Origin: Isoperla grammatica
Taxonomy: Eukaryota > Arthropoda > Insecta > Plecoptera > Perlodidae
Assembly: GCA_945910005.1 (NCBI GenBank)
Contig: OX246746.1
Span: forward strand, 17,898,995 to 17,962,994
DNA length: 64,000 nucleotides
Direction: 5' to 3'
This document shows positions 1 through 12,299 of the stretch, in pieces. Positions within the stretch are counted from its first letter, which is position 1; each line of letters opens with the position of its first letter. The notes beneath the pieces are model-generated. The model was not told where the DNA came from. It saw nothing but the letters and a program-made list of their open reading frames with translations, and searched no databases. Both the position numbers and the translations under genes were made by a program.

Positions 1-300
1 ACGGAGATAGTTTCGCACCGCTGCTGTGTGACTGACAAACCTTCATTTTCGAGCTGTTTTGTGGGATTCTGTATCAGGGATGTAGGAGTTGCAAAGAGGT
101 CGTTCGATCGCCCAAAGAGTTCACTTGGCCACCGATAGATGGCGCTGATGAGCACTGTGAAGCTAACGTCGTTACATCAGGAGATAGTTTCGCATCCCTG
201 CTATGACAGCCACTAGCAGCTTAGCCCACTAGGCACAATTCTCGGGCTGTTTGTGGAAATCTGTATCAGGGATGTAGGAAATGAAAAGAGGTCGCTTAGC
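1..300. repeat. two-copy direct repeat, about 175 bp apart
   Basis: The segment from 1 to about 115 recurs at about 178-295: both begin with GGAGATAGTTTCGCA, carry a GAGCTGTTT/GGGCTGTTT core and end with CTGTATCAGGGATGTAGGA followed by AAGAGGTCG. The copies differ by substitutions and small indels, so this is an old local duplication or two copies of one dispersed repeat. The rest of 300-780 is AT-rich and I see no gene in it. Confidence 0.6.
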
Positions 301-784
301 ACACTCTATTAATTTGACCAATAATATATTCCCGTAATCATTTATAATTGTTATCTAAATGTTTCAAGACTGTTCCTTTTGATTTGGAAGTTTAGGATAA
401 ATTAAATGGAAAAAGTTGTTTATTTATTTATGTAATATGGACAAACAAAATAATAATGCAAGGTATCAATCTGTATTTTATTAAAGAACAACAATTACAT
501 TCTCTTTTTATTATCTGGCTTCGAAAATAAGACATGAACAGCAGGATTACATGCAAGGTTACAATAAATAAACACTGGAATGGTTAGAGGGGTGCAAGGG
601 CTGGATCTAAGCCTAGTCCTAGGCCCTCGGCCATACCCGAGTCTAGGCCTAGCTATACGTTAGTTTGCCTGTCCTGCTTGAGCCTACTACACATAGCAGA
701 TTAGCACTCAGTGCATCGCAAACTGGATCTCAGCGGAGAGAGCAGAATAGCAGGTGATCTCTGTGCATAATAAATTGGTGGGCC

Positions 785-834
785 CAACGATTGCAATTCC
801 GCGCGGCTACAGCCGCGCGGAATTGCAATCGTTG
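785..834. repeat. perfect 24-bp-arm inverted repeat
   Basis: Arms at 785-808 and 811-834 are exact reverse complements around a 2-base centre (AC at 809-810). The inner part is GC-rich (CCGCGCGGCT) and the outer part AT-rich. It would form a very stable cruciform or RNA hairpin. A second perfect palindrome begins 9 bp downstream. Confidence 0.95.
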
Positions 835-843
835 ACGTTGACA

Positions 844-901
844 TTGACGTTCATGTCCATGCCGTTTAATCATGATTAAACGGCATGGACATGAACGTCA
901 A
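844..901. repeat. perfect 58-bp palindrome without spacer
   Basis: Every base pairs with its mirror partner; the centre is GTTTAATCATGATTAAAC and the ends are TTGACGTT and AACGTCAA. There is no loop. The short spacer before it (835-843) also carries GTTGACATTGAC-like repeats. Function is unknown; it could be a MITE relic, an excision footprint or a fold-back artefact. Confidence 0.95.
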
Positions 902-2208
902 CGTATGACATATTCTTTCGTACTAGTGAGACAGATGGACGTGACATTTACAAAATAACACCTGCCAATGATCATGAAGTAACGTACGGTACCTAACAAA
1001 ACAAACACGTAATTTCCATCTACAACAATAGGCTCTAGATTTTCGTCAACCTTAATCATCGGGTCCATTCAATTACCCGCCAGTTTCAGCCTTCTTCTTT
1101 GCTGCTTGGCCATCAGCCAGCTGCACTCTTTACAGACGATCGCCCAAAGAGCAGAGCCGTGAGACAGGCGAACGCACAATTTGATGATAGTTGCAGACTA
1201 GCAGGAGAGGCGATTAAACCTAACACTCAGTGGCTAGAGTAGGTTCAAAACTGAACATCACTGACGTTCAGTGATGAGCTATACAATAGGAGTATAGTAA
1301 TATATAATATAGCAAACTGGATACATACTTCAAATCATACTGAATTGATTATTACATTAGCAAATCTTTGCACCACAAAATAAATAAGATACACATAAGG
1401 AGTGGGGACATGATAATCAGTTATCGTAAACAATTCGTTGACACAGTTCCCAGCCTGCTTTCCATCGTAAAACCGGTGTAGGCAATATCGCTCTTGACAT
1501 TTAGTGCCAGTGCTGTATCTAAAAATATATTTGAGCGGCTTTCTTGGTACTTTTTGTTTGTATTTTGCAAATGTTCAATTGTTTATACATTGTGCTACCA
1601 AACAGTATGACCAACATTGAGTTATTGTTTGACATTAAATTAAACAAATAAAATATTACAAATTTTGTTGTAATATATATTGCCAAGCTTTCTTGGTTTC
1701 ATGGGGAGCCTCAACTTGTCCCATGTACGTAATGTCACAGCTTGAGCCGTGCCCGAGAATGTCACAATGTTGACCCAAACAATATATATCGTGTTGCAGG
1801 ATGCAAATAAAACAAATTACAGAAAATTAGTGTCTATGTATCAATACTACCGGTACTAATACTAGCTTTTTGATGGAGTAGGTGGTGCTACATATGCTCA
1901 CTTTTTATATGGAATTATTAGATATTCTATTGGGAGATGCTATATTGTCATAACCCTAAGTGCACCAGTGTTAAATCATTCATTCACTATGTTGTAATAA
2001 TTATACCAGTATACTTGTCCCAAAACAACCTTACAGATACTTCCGTCAAAGATATGTTTGTGAGCCCTAATTGTGAGCCCTAATTACGATTGCCGATTGA
2101 CTGGTCACGATTCAGTCGATGACCAATGTATAAGTAAGGTTGTTTCGGGACAAGTACAGTTTATAGTTATTCTGTCTAGAACAAAACTGTTGAAGGCTAG
2201 GGAGGGGT
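902..2208. other. gene-free AT-rich stretch downstream of syntaxin-5
   Basis: No coding exon, RNA gene or clear mobile element is visible. It contains scattered short repeats (for example a GTGAGCCCTAATT doublet near 2060-2085) and AT microsatellite-like runs. It lies 3' of the syntaxin-5 gene and may include part of its 3' UTR, but no polyadenylation site can be chosen with confidence. Confidence 0.5.
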
Positions 2209-2386
2209 ATAAGGCTTAGGCTCGAATGCATAGTTCACACTCAAGCCCTCCTCAACTCAGCCTCACCTAGCCACCAATCACAGAGCCGTCCGCATGGCAA
2301 TGCTGTTCTGTGATTGGTGGTTGGGCGAGGCTGAGGAGAGGCTGAGTTGAGGAAGGCTTGAGTCTGGACTATGCATTCGGGCCTTA
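2209..2386. mobile_element. hairpin (fold-back) MITE-like element
   Basis: The left arm (about 2209-2285) and right arm (about 2318-2386) are imperfect reverse complements over roughly 70 bp. Both ends read TAAGGC...TTAGGCC-like and share GAATGCATAGT and CTCAACTCAGCCTC. The central loop is about 30 bp. The form is that of a small non-autonomous DNA transposon. A target duplication could not be fixed. Confidence 0.65.
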
Positions 2387-2900
2387 GAATGGTACGAAGG
2401 CAACACAGAGGATACTTACTGAAGCCAAATGGGGAGAAAGTAATATTGATAACGATTGGCTGAAGTTGGAAATAGATTTAGAAGCCAGCAAGAAGAGCGG
2501 GAACGTTGAGCAAGTCATCTCATAACGCAACATCATGAAAAAGTACGACCAATAAGATAAAAATATTTTATTGACAATCTCTAACATCTGAAAGGCATCT
2601 TCCTTACATTTTACATGTTCACTTTTGTGTAACCCTGTAAGGTATTCACTTATAGGTACTACTGAGCAATTTTGAAGTCGAAAATATATATTCCACTGTT
2701 ATTTGAAACAAAGAACCATGTTAGCTCCACTTGGCAGTTCCGCTTTAATAATGCTAGTTACAAATTAACATTACTAGTTATTTGATTGATTATTAGAGTG
2801 CAGAAAATAAACCAACATGTCCCAGTTGGTACTATGAATTTTGTAACTTTGGCAATTCGAAACATTTAATATAAGTATTGTCTTGAGTGTTGTGTTTCCT

Positions 2901-5900
2901 CTAACCCATGAACATAACAAAGAAAATAAAGAAAAATATAAGAACGGCAAATATTTTGATCATCAACCAACGGTTTGATGTAACGGACTGAAAATATTTT
3001 AGAATTTCTCCGTGGCCTGCCTCAACATTCAACTCTGCTTCTTGGACATTTGTATCAATCCTGTAAAGAAAAAAAATCAATGCCATAGTCATAACACATA
3101 ATGAGGTAGGCCCTACAATGGCATAATCTTAAAAATATCATAGGGATGAAAATTGTGCTACGATTACAAAGCATTCCATATTACAGTCACATGTACAGTA
3201 TTAAATAAGTGTTGACACAAATTACATATATAGTACATAGATGTAGGCCTTCTAAAAAGTGGTTTTAAATTGTGGAGATTTTTCGAAACGAAAAACAAAA
3301 GAAGAAAATTACAGAAATTACAGAGTAATTATATTTTGTATTGTGAATACTTAGTAAGGGAACTAGCCGTTGACAAACTAGGCCTAGGATGTTGATGTTC
3401 TTTTATGTGAAAGTGTATTTTATACATGTATTTTAATCAGTTTGCAAAGCAGCATGCACACTCCCAATTCCCTGATGGTTGCCCATGTATACCTTGTTCA
3501 ATGCTAGGTTTTGTTAGGTGTGCTGTTCCATTGCCCAATCGTTGTGAGTGTGGTCATATGTTAGCACTTTTACATTAACAATTGGAACAAAGTTATAGAC
3601 CAGAATAATAACACTATGGATCATCATATTAGAAACGTGTTAACTGACTTTTAAACATTTAATATTTGTGGCTGAAATTAATCATCTGCCTTGCAAAGTT
3701 GGCAGTTGCCACTCGGCAAATTACCTACTATGTAAATTATTTTTATAACTCAATAAGACAGACATTAAACAAATAAACCTATGATTCGTCGTTCTTCTCT
3801 CAACATCAAACTGGAATTGAATTTGTAACATGTGGCAGTAGTCGCTCGGCTCCACAGAGAATGCCAGAACATTAGGCTATGCAAAAACTTATTGTGGGCC
3901 CCCACCTCTTTATACTCCAGGACACTTTCTTTTTCAAGTTGTTATTATGTAACTACAATTACATACAACACATCATTTTAAAATCTACAACAAAATCAAT
4001 ATCAATACAAAAATACATAAAAAAATGTGTGCTCGGGAGGGTCGGGAGAAAATGTTTAGTTTTGTAAGCATATGGATTTTGCTTAATGTTTCTTAGATGA
4101 TATATTTGTTCGATACTAATTATCAAGTGATTTATTGAATGTTTGTCAGGGTAGAAATGGCTGGATGCGATTACGGTACCAAGGTTAAATAAATAAATAA
4201 ATTCACATTTAAAGTCTACCCACTCAGTAACAAGACTGATTTTCAGTGGGGGACTTTAATTTAAAGCGACTAAACCAACCCTGTAGGCTCCGAACACCAT
4301 CGACGAGTGATCAGCTGATCACCAAACCAATCAAAGATGGATAAGTTCAATATGAAACACATCAATCAGTGATTGGACAGTGCGAACACCTGCGGACAAA
4401 TGCCAGAATCAACAAGGCCGATTCAGAACAACTTTGAATTTATTGAGTGCTTCGTTGCTAGGACGGCTCCAAAGTCACCGTTTACTTATTCTTAAGACAA
4501 GAAGTGATGGAATTGAATCCATTTATTATAAGTTAAAAAACTTCTGCCTGAAGCGGGATTGAAAAACCGGGAACTTCTGCATTGGAAGCAATGTAACACA
4601 CGCCACAAGATATAGCATCTCACCTTTCAACCATTTCCTCTTGTTCCTTGACCATATGAGCCAACTGCTGGAAAATGCCACCAAGTTCTACGATAGTAGA
4701 CTCGATATTCTGCATGGTTTCTGCACGACTTTGTAGATAATTCTCCTAGAAAATCCAGAACTAATGTCAGAGTATAGGCAATAAGAAGCGATAACGTTTC
4801 ATCCCATTGAGTATTTTATTTAAATATTGTTTGGTATAGTTAGTACTATCAGCAGGTCATTAATAACAACTGTAAATGGCTTATTGTAAAGGTAACTGCA
4901 CTACATATCTTGTTTCATACATTATTATAGTGAAACTTATTTATTTAACAAACGTCGTTATAACAAAATGATCTACATAACAAACTGTTTTTGAGGTCCC
5001 AAAAGGTTCTTATGCATGTAAATGTACCACCTTTATAAAGAAATGTTCTTTATACCAAAATAATAATCTGGCCTCCAAGAGTTCGTTATAAAGAAGTTTT
5101 ACTGTATTACTACCATATATATGATTTAGATATAAAAAGAATTAATGATATAGAATAGATGCATGCCATTTACGTTTTGACATTAAACAAAGTAGGCCTA
5201 CCCCAAATATTTAGGATTACGTTACGTACAATCTCTTGGCTGTCAGGATAAGCCGCGTATTTAGGATTTATTTATTTATGTTGGCTACTGGGCAACGTCA
5301 AGGTGTTTTGATGCCTACGTCTACATGCACCACAAGCCCAATATCCCTATTGTTAATTACATTACTCACGGTATCATCATAACTTATTGTAGCTTGTTTC
5401 TGCATTGGAGGAAGAAGTAGCGAGTGCTCATTCATGTCAATAGCTAATGCTTGCTGTTCGTACAGTAGCACCGAACCATGGTGGTGACCTGTCACTGCTG
5501 AAGGAGGAAGTGACGTTGAAACACCGCCGGTAGAAAACTGATCACGTCGTACTTTTTGATGTTTAAGGTTCTGCAAAGAAATGTACAACATTAGCATGTA
5601 TTAAAAACAGGCCCGTGTCCTGTGTGTGTATCATATAACTAGGTGTCATTATTCGGACATGGCATAATCACTGTTTGTAGCTATCAAACATATTATATGT
5701 TATTCTACATTTAGGTTAAGGTAAAATGTCCTTAGAAGAGCATTTGTTAAAAAATTTTAAAATAAAAGTATCATATTTAAAAATGAACATTTTAAATCAT
5801 GCACAGCTAAAAAATAAAACTCAATAGTGTAATAGTAAGTCTATTTAAACACAGCATTATAGCAATTAGCTTTGTAGAATGTCCACTGTGTTCAATGAAG

Positions 5901-8748
5901 TAATGAAAAAGAGGTATGAATATATTGCTTCAGTAATTTTATTTTGTATTAGCCTATGGTTTACATGTGCTATCCCTCAAGGTACCATGTTGTGTTATGT
6001 TTTTGTTCGTTATTTTGTTCCAACCTAGCTACCGTACTTACCTATTCAACTCAATTGAATGATTCAGAATAGTGATGACATCGGGTACCCGAAAACTGGT
6101 TCTGACTTTTCAACCCGGTACAGTTCACGGCCTTACGCTTCCAGAAAATACTCGTCGGTAAGGGTGCGCACAAAAAGAACGCTGGTTACCTGCGCTGAAC
6201 TACATCATGAATGTCACCATGCTTTCAAGTGCAGCCATGCACAGTAGAAGCAGGTTCAAGCTTATCAGCATAACCTGCTTCTTCTGTTCATGGCTGCAAT
6301 TGAAAGCATGGTGACATTCATACGTAGTTCAGCGCAGGTAACCAGCTTTCTTTTGTGTGCGCACCCTAACGCTAGCTATAGCAGACACAAAGTATATCTA
6401 CTATCTAGCCTCGTCTATTCTGTTTACACAATTATATATTATCAGGGCTATGCGTTTTAAATAGGTAGTGTATTTGAAGGATTGCAAGACATTGTTCAAA
6501 GAATGTTTCCTGGGTACATTTTTGACCTGCTGAATGTAGGGTTGCCATTTGTCCGGTTAAACCCGGACATGTCCTCTTTTTCGTATGCTCTTCATGCGTC
6601 CGGGCGGCTTTTAAATAAAAGCATGAAATGTCCGGATTTTTGGTTTCACTTCGGCCGGATAGCTTCTATTTCACGAAAAATGCAGGTGTCATGTTCACCA
6701 TTTGATTAGTCGCATTTAGGCCTCAGGTCCCTTACAACACTGCTTTAAAGTGTAAATGGTATCATTATTTTCAGTGGCATACCAAAGGGAATTTTGGGGC
6801 TTAACCCCCCCCCCGCCCCCCCCCCCCCCCCCTCCCCACTAGGCATAACTTCAAACACGATTCTTATAATTTTAAAACATGTATATAGATAGAAGCACAG
6901 ATAACAGATTGTAGGATCAAGCTTATCTACACCAGGCTTTACACCTATTATGGGTTTCACTGCGAGATGGGATCACCTCAGGCTACGAAAAAACATTTCT
7001 CTCACTAGCCCACTACAAGCTTATCTACATCAGCCTGTACACCTATTATGGGTTTCACTGCGAGCTGGGATCATCTCAGGCTACGAAAACACATTTCTCT
7101 CTCTAGCCCACTACACGCTTGTCTACATCAGCCTGTACACCTATTATGGGTTTCACTGCGAGCTGGGATCACCTCAGGCTACAAAAACACATTTGTCTCA
7201 CTAGCCTACTACATGCTTATCTACATCAGCCTTAACACCTATTATGGGTTTCACTGCGAGCTGGGATCACCTCAAGCTACGAAAACACATTTCTCTCACT
7301 AGCCCACTACAAGCTTATCTACATCAGCCTGTACACCTATTATGGGTTTCACTGCGAGCTGGGATCACCTCAGGCTACGAAAACACATTTCTCTCACTAG
7401 CCTACTACAAGCTTATCTACATCAGCCTGTACACCTATTATGGGTTTCACTGCGAGCTGCGATCACCTCAGGCTACGAAAACACATTTATCTCACTAGCT
7501 TACTACAAGCTTATCTACATCAGCCTTTACACCTATCATGGGTTTCACTTCACTGCGAGCTGGGATCACCTCAGGCTACGAAAACACGTTTCTCTCACTA
7601 GCCCACTACAAGCTTATCTACATCAGCCTATTATGGGATTCACCTCTCCCTGACCCCCTATATGCATCATCCCTGAGTATACCACTCTTTATTAAAATGT
7701 CCTCTTTTTACCACCACAATTTATGGCAACCCTAGCTGAATGTAAGTTGTTAATTATTGTAGATTTAACAAAAAATGTGCCCTAAAAACCGATGCCGAAG
7801 TCGAGGAACTGGTTCGAACTTTTTGGACCCAATGACATCACTAATTTAGAGTATAACTTTAACTTGAAATAACTTGTGTAGGCCTACACACAAACTTACT
7901 TCAGTTCTGACTTCCAAGACATGTTTGAACTCGGTTGACATTGACGCAAGTTTTGACTGTAAAGCCAGCACCACGTTTGATGAGTGGGATAACAGATGAC
8001 GACCATTTGGCTGGGAGTTGCGCTGTTTCCGAGCTACTTCTTGAAGTCGGGCAATTTGCTGATTCAGGCTATTTAAATCTTCCTTAATAATATATGTCAG
8101 TTCTTGTATTTCTGCTGGACGATCATTGAATAATGATTTCCGCTGTGCCACTAGACATTACAAAATAATGTTAGCCGTTAATAAATACTGATATAGGCCT
8201 AAAAGTGTAGCCTAGGTCAAACATACAAAAATACAAATGAAACCAAATGTGATAGAAATCCTGTAGCAGTGTATTAGGCCTATTACAGCCTTTGTAGGTA
8301 AGATATAGGTTTCAATTTTAAACATTACAATGCATACTTAATACTTACATAAAGTTAATTTCTCAAGTTTTGCATAGGTACTGCTTATATTTTTTCCTAT
8401 TGTCTTTGCTATCATCATAAATTCTGCATAGCTTTGAATGTGTGTTGCTTTGCGTGGGTCTCTCACTGCTAATGCTCGTGCCATGTGACGGCTTTGAAAT
8501 GAGCGAACTGCACTTGCAAATTCTGGTGTTCTATCTCGTGAAGTCATTGTAGTTCTTGAGATGAGATCCCTCTCATTTATATGTTTATCCTCAGAATTAT
8601 AATTGGAAGTCGAAGTTCCATTATTTTTATTGTGATTTAGGCCTAAGTGATGGTTTTCCTGCCTTTGATATGGCCGAAAATCATTACTCACGACTACAAG
8701 TGGTTCTTGTTCATTTTCAGAACCAACACGACGTCTCCGTGTAGTCAT
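2901..8748 (-). CDS. STX5: syntaxin-5 (Qa-SNARE), five coding exons
   Basis: Qa-SNARE of the ER-Golgi and intra-Golgi fusion machinery. Coding exons in transcript order: 8349-8748, 7900-8150, 5370-5570, 4624-4745, 2901-3060. All junctions are GT-AG, phases match and the total is 1134 nt (377 aa; vertebrate long form about 355 aa). Exon 1 holds a basic N-terminus (RRRR) and the CRDRT-like motif SRDRTPEF at the Habc start; exon 2 holds AQRKSLFNDR and LTYIIKEDLN of the Habc bundle. Exons 4-5 hold the SNARE motif (IFQQLAHMVKEQEE, zero-layer Gln) and a C-terminal membrane anchor after FQSVTSNRW. The start ATG at 8746-8748 is the first in its frame; the frame is open upstream to a probable acceptor at 8785. 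Identity rests on remembered family sequence and is strong. Confidence 0.95.
6162..6366. mobile_element. Harbinger-like MITE, 205 bp, TAA target duplication
   Basis: Almost the whole element is a hairpin: about 95-bp arms separated by about 20 bp. Termini read GGGTGCGCACA and its complement. The flanks are TAA at 6159-6161 and TAA at 6367-6369. Terminal GGG and a 3-bp TWA duplication are typical of PIF/Harbinger elements. The arms carry substitutions, so the insertion is not recent. It lies inside syntaxin-5 intron 2. Confidence 0.85.
6797..6836. repeat. poly(C) tract next to a CAGTGGCATA terminus
   Basis: A run of about 38 nearly pure C lies some 20 bp after CAGTGGCATACC (about 6773). The same CAGTGGCGTA-like end plus poly(C/G) occurs in the hAT-like MITEs at 40.9, 43.1 and 51.9 kb, so this is probably a truncated member. 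Confidence 0.5.
6940..7640. repeat. 98-bp tandem repeat, about 7 copies
   Basis: Each unit contains CACCTATTATGGGTTTCACT and CTCACTAGCCCACTACAAG; unit starts repeat at 98-bp steps (6950, 7048, 7146, 7244, 7342, 7440), then a 6-bp insertion doubles TTCACT near 7548. Units are about 95% alike. 98 is not a multiple of 3, so the overlapping small ORFs through the array are by-products. It sits in syntaxin-5 intron 2. Confidence 0.93.
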
Positions 8749-10290
8749 TGATTGCCGTTTAATATTGTTTGGTTTGTTTTGATACCTATGGGGGAAAAAA
8801 TGGTAATAGGTTAATGGTTTAAGTTAATGATTTTAATTTTAAGCATATATTTAGCCTGTTGGTACGTGTATAAAGGTTCCCATAAATGAGTGAGTGCCAG
8901 TCTTCAATTATTATGAATTATTATTTGTCGATTTAGCTAGTTTACAACATTACAGTCTCATACAATCTGGTTGATAGTAGGTATATAGAATGGCCCTACT
9001 ATTGCACACAGACAATCAGTAAGATTGAACATTTCTTTTTTGTATAGGCCTATGCATACTAGAAATGTAGGCTTACTATACCAGTACTAATTTACTAATT
9101 TTATTCTAATGTTAATGATTAGAGTTACACAAGGCATAGGCTATATTATACAATGCCAAAAATAACGATAATGGCAAGTAGGCTATGTAATAGCCTAATG
9201 TAATAAGCCTGTGGGTAGCCTACTGATTTTGTTAAGTAGTATTCCTCGGCAGTTAAAATTGTATAATTCAATTGTAGGCCCTATAATTATGTAAAACATG
9301 ATACAAATAGGCCTATACTACGTCTTACTCTCACACTAAACTAAACCCAGGAGAACTTGAGCAATATAGACCTAGGCTATAAAGATATAAACTCATTTTC
9401 TGGGCTCAAACGTCCATTAACTTGTTCGCCTTTGGTGAATTGGCCTGCGGTAACTTGGGCATCGACCCAAACCCCAGCCTGTTTCCCTCTGCGTTTACCA
9501 TCAATTTCCAAATTATCGTATTTTCACATTCAATAGATGGCAACTCTAATTATTATTCAAAACATTGACATCTAGATGTAGGCCTAAGCTTAATCTTAAG
9601 CACAATGACGATCCCATATGAATACCAGGTATGTGTCAACTTGAATATCCAAGGCTACAGTCTCAAAGAATTTTTGTATGCCTAGGCCTAGGCCTACTAG
9701 ATTAGTATAGGCCTATACAAGATTGACAGCTCGACGGAGTCTACCAGGAGTCTAGGTCGTGGCTAGGACCTAGCCTTACCCCCCTTCAACCCTAGGCCTA
9801 CGATGTTAAGTAGTGTAGGCCTAGGCGGCTATTACCATTATGGTATGTTGCCTAGCCCTAGCCTAGGCCTAGGCCTAACCAAACAGCGAGAGGTCATCCG
9901 TGCCTCTTTCTCTCTTACTTACCACCTAGGCCTAGGTCAATGAATGCAAATATGAAACGATAACAGGACTGGAGCTTACGTCCGACTAACGCACAAGGCC
10001 TAGGTACGCCAGGTATCTTGCCTCAAGTCTGTTCTGACTGATTTCGACTAGCCTAGGCCTAGGCTAGTAAAGTAGGGCTAGCTAATTCGTGTTATTTCCT
10101 AGGTTAGGCCTACAAGTAACAAAACATTACCTGCGAGTGAAAGCTTCCAATCTGAAATAGAATTGTTCATTCAAAGCAAGGACATCTAACCGAAAAAGAT
10201 GATATAGGCCTAGCAGTGCCAATGTTCTACCGTTTGTTCATACACGTTGTTTTGACTTTTAAAAGGTGACGTTGACGTTTGCACATACGG
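8749..10290 (-). promoter_or_regulatory. syntaxin-5 5' UTR: non-coding exon, first intron, probable promoter
   Basis: A pyrimidine-rich acceptor ending in CCCCCATAG places the start of the ATG exon at 8785. About 1.35 kb upstream, CTCGCAG|GTAATG at 10131/10130 is a good donor for a leader exon of about 10131-10290. Every reading frame of that leader carries stops, so it is non-coding. The putative promoter just beyond contains GATGGCGCC (10327-10337, YY1-like). The intron between is packed with AGGCCTA words. The exon and promoter are inferred from signals only. Confidence 0.45.
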
Positions 10291-10380
10291 TGTCTTCTTC
10301 TTATTTGATTCTGTGTGTCACGTGTGCCATGATGGCGCCCAAGGTTAATAAAGTATTACGACTATTTTATCGACCGTAGT

Positions 10381-12289
10381 TGCCCCCCCCCCCCCCAAAC
10401 CCCTCCAACAAACCGTTTGAAAAACGCGGTTTTGGAATCTGGTAATGTCCAGTTCAGTTCAGTCCAAGAGTAATGTCTTTAACCAATTCATTATTATAAT
10501 TTGTTAACCTTATAAGCCAGTATTAATAAAAATATAAAAAATTTCATAATGCAGGACTTTTTTTCACTTTTTTCACATTTTCTATATCTAAATCCAATTG
10601 GGTGTATCTCAGAAACTACTGGGTACAAAATAATCAAATTTTAGACATGTGTTCTATAGCCTACACTTTATTAGAAATATAATGTATTTATCTCACTCTG
10701 TACAGCCTGACAGAGTGTAGTGAGAGACAATAAATTCTAATTGTATAATGTTTTCCCTTCTATAACTTTCAAATTTTCCAAACCCAGAAAAAGGGCTTTA
10801 CTCTGCAATCTGCATGAATTAGTGTAGGCCTAAGGAAGCAGGAAGAAACATCTGTGAGGATAGGTGAGACAGTGTTTTTAGGTGTTGTGTTGTTAATAAC
10901 ACGTGCTTGTTTTATGCACAGAACACAAGAAATATATTTACTTTCAACAACATTGATTTGAATACTAACAATAACATATTATATTACATAATATTAAAAT
11001 GACTTGATACAAAATAAGCCTATGTATACATAGGTACCAATGCAATTACTTATCACAGCATACATTATGGTTCACATTAATAAACGATTGTGTAAAGTGC
11101 ATAATGGTTTTCCATTATATGTACTAATAATTATATACATATTATAAAATAGGTGGCATGATATAGTGGTAAAATAAAATGCCAAAACTGTAGTTTCAAA
11201 ATTGAATACTATTTTACAAACTTCTGGTAGTTTTTGTTGAGCATGCCTAGAGACTGCATGCAGCACATTCTTGTACGCAATTATGTATACCTAGCGAATG
11301 TGCGAAGTCTGCCGAGTATTCCTAGCAGATAATTTCACTTAGAGCTAGTATCACAATAAACAAATACATATATATATATATAGTAAATAAGGTTTGTAGC
11401 TAATTGAAGCATCTGATGAGACATAATGAAAGAAATACATATACAATAAATGTTTGTCGCTAATAGAAGCATATCTGATAGGACATGATGAAAACAATTA
11501 AGTGTGATGCTGGGTCTTTATTTCCACTAAATTCAATCTAAATGAATTTTCACATATTTCTGGATCTTTATTTGTAAATGGGAGTATTTTATCTGCCAAT
11601 TATTCCTCTGGCTTTCACTACTTTTCCTATCAGCCTTTTATCCACTTAGATAAATTACCAGCCACAACCAGTGTTTGAAATTTAATGCACTTTAATTCCT
11701 GGCTATATGTCAAAGTTTAGCAGGAATTTGAAAGACTGATGATTGGAAGCAAACGACAAGAGATATTCCCATTCGATACACTGCACTTGTATTCAGATAC
11801 AGATTTAAATAGTGCATAAAGTTGGAATGTTGCAGTTCCCACACGGATCAATGAGGTTCATGTAATTGCGTATGCTGATAATTTTAAAATAAGTTATTTA
11901 CAGAAAAACAACGCCAAATTACACCAATTGGCAATCAATCCATTGCTAGGCTGCCATTTAACACTATGCCATTTTTTAAAACCTTTTTATATATTTTGTT
12001 CCCCATATTTTATTGCCAATAAAGAATTGCATTTAAAAATGACGTGGGGTTGTAGCCTATTTCTATAGGCATTCTGAGATTTCAGTTAGGTCTATCTTTT
12101 AACACTTGTTACTCACAGTTCTCATTTGTGGTGGTATAATTATTATTTTATACAAATAAATTTGTGAAAATTGTAGGTGAAAATGATAATAATATACTAA
12201 TAGGATTTGTCATTGTACACTTTAAATAGATATGGTGAAAATGAAGTTTTCTCATCACAGTGGGTTGTCATTTACAGTAATTACTTATT
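10381..12289. other. intergenic AT-rich interval without a recognisable gene
   Basis: Between the syntaxin-5 promoter region and the retrotransposon. It holds a poly(C) run at 10382-10396 and two related segments near 11345-11500 (AATTGAAGCAT/AATAGAAGCATATCTGATGAGACAT...). Small ORFs here show no codon structure or recognised motif. Confidence 0.5.
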
Positions 12290-12299
12290 TATATAATTT

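Noticed and set aside
6950..7735. Series of overlapping 65-103 aa ORFs starting MGFTA
   Set aside because: Generated by the 98-bp tandem repeat; the frame changes with each unit and no splice or promoter context supports coding.
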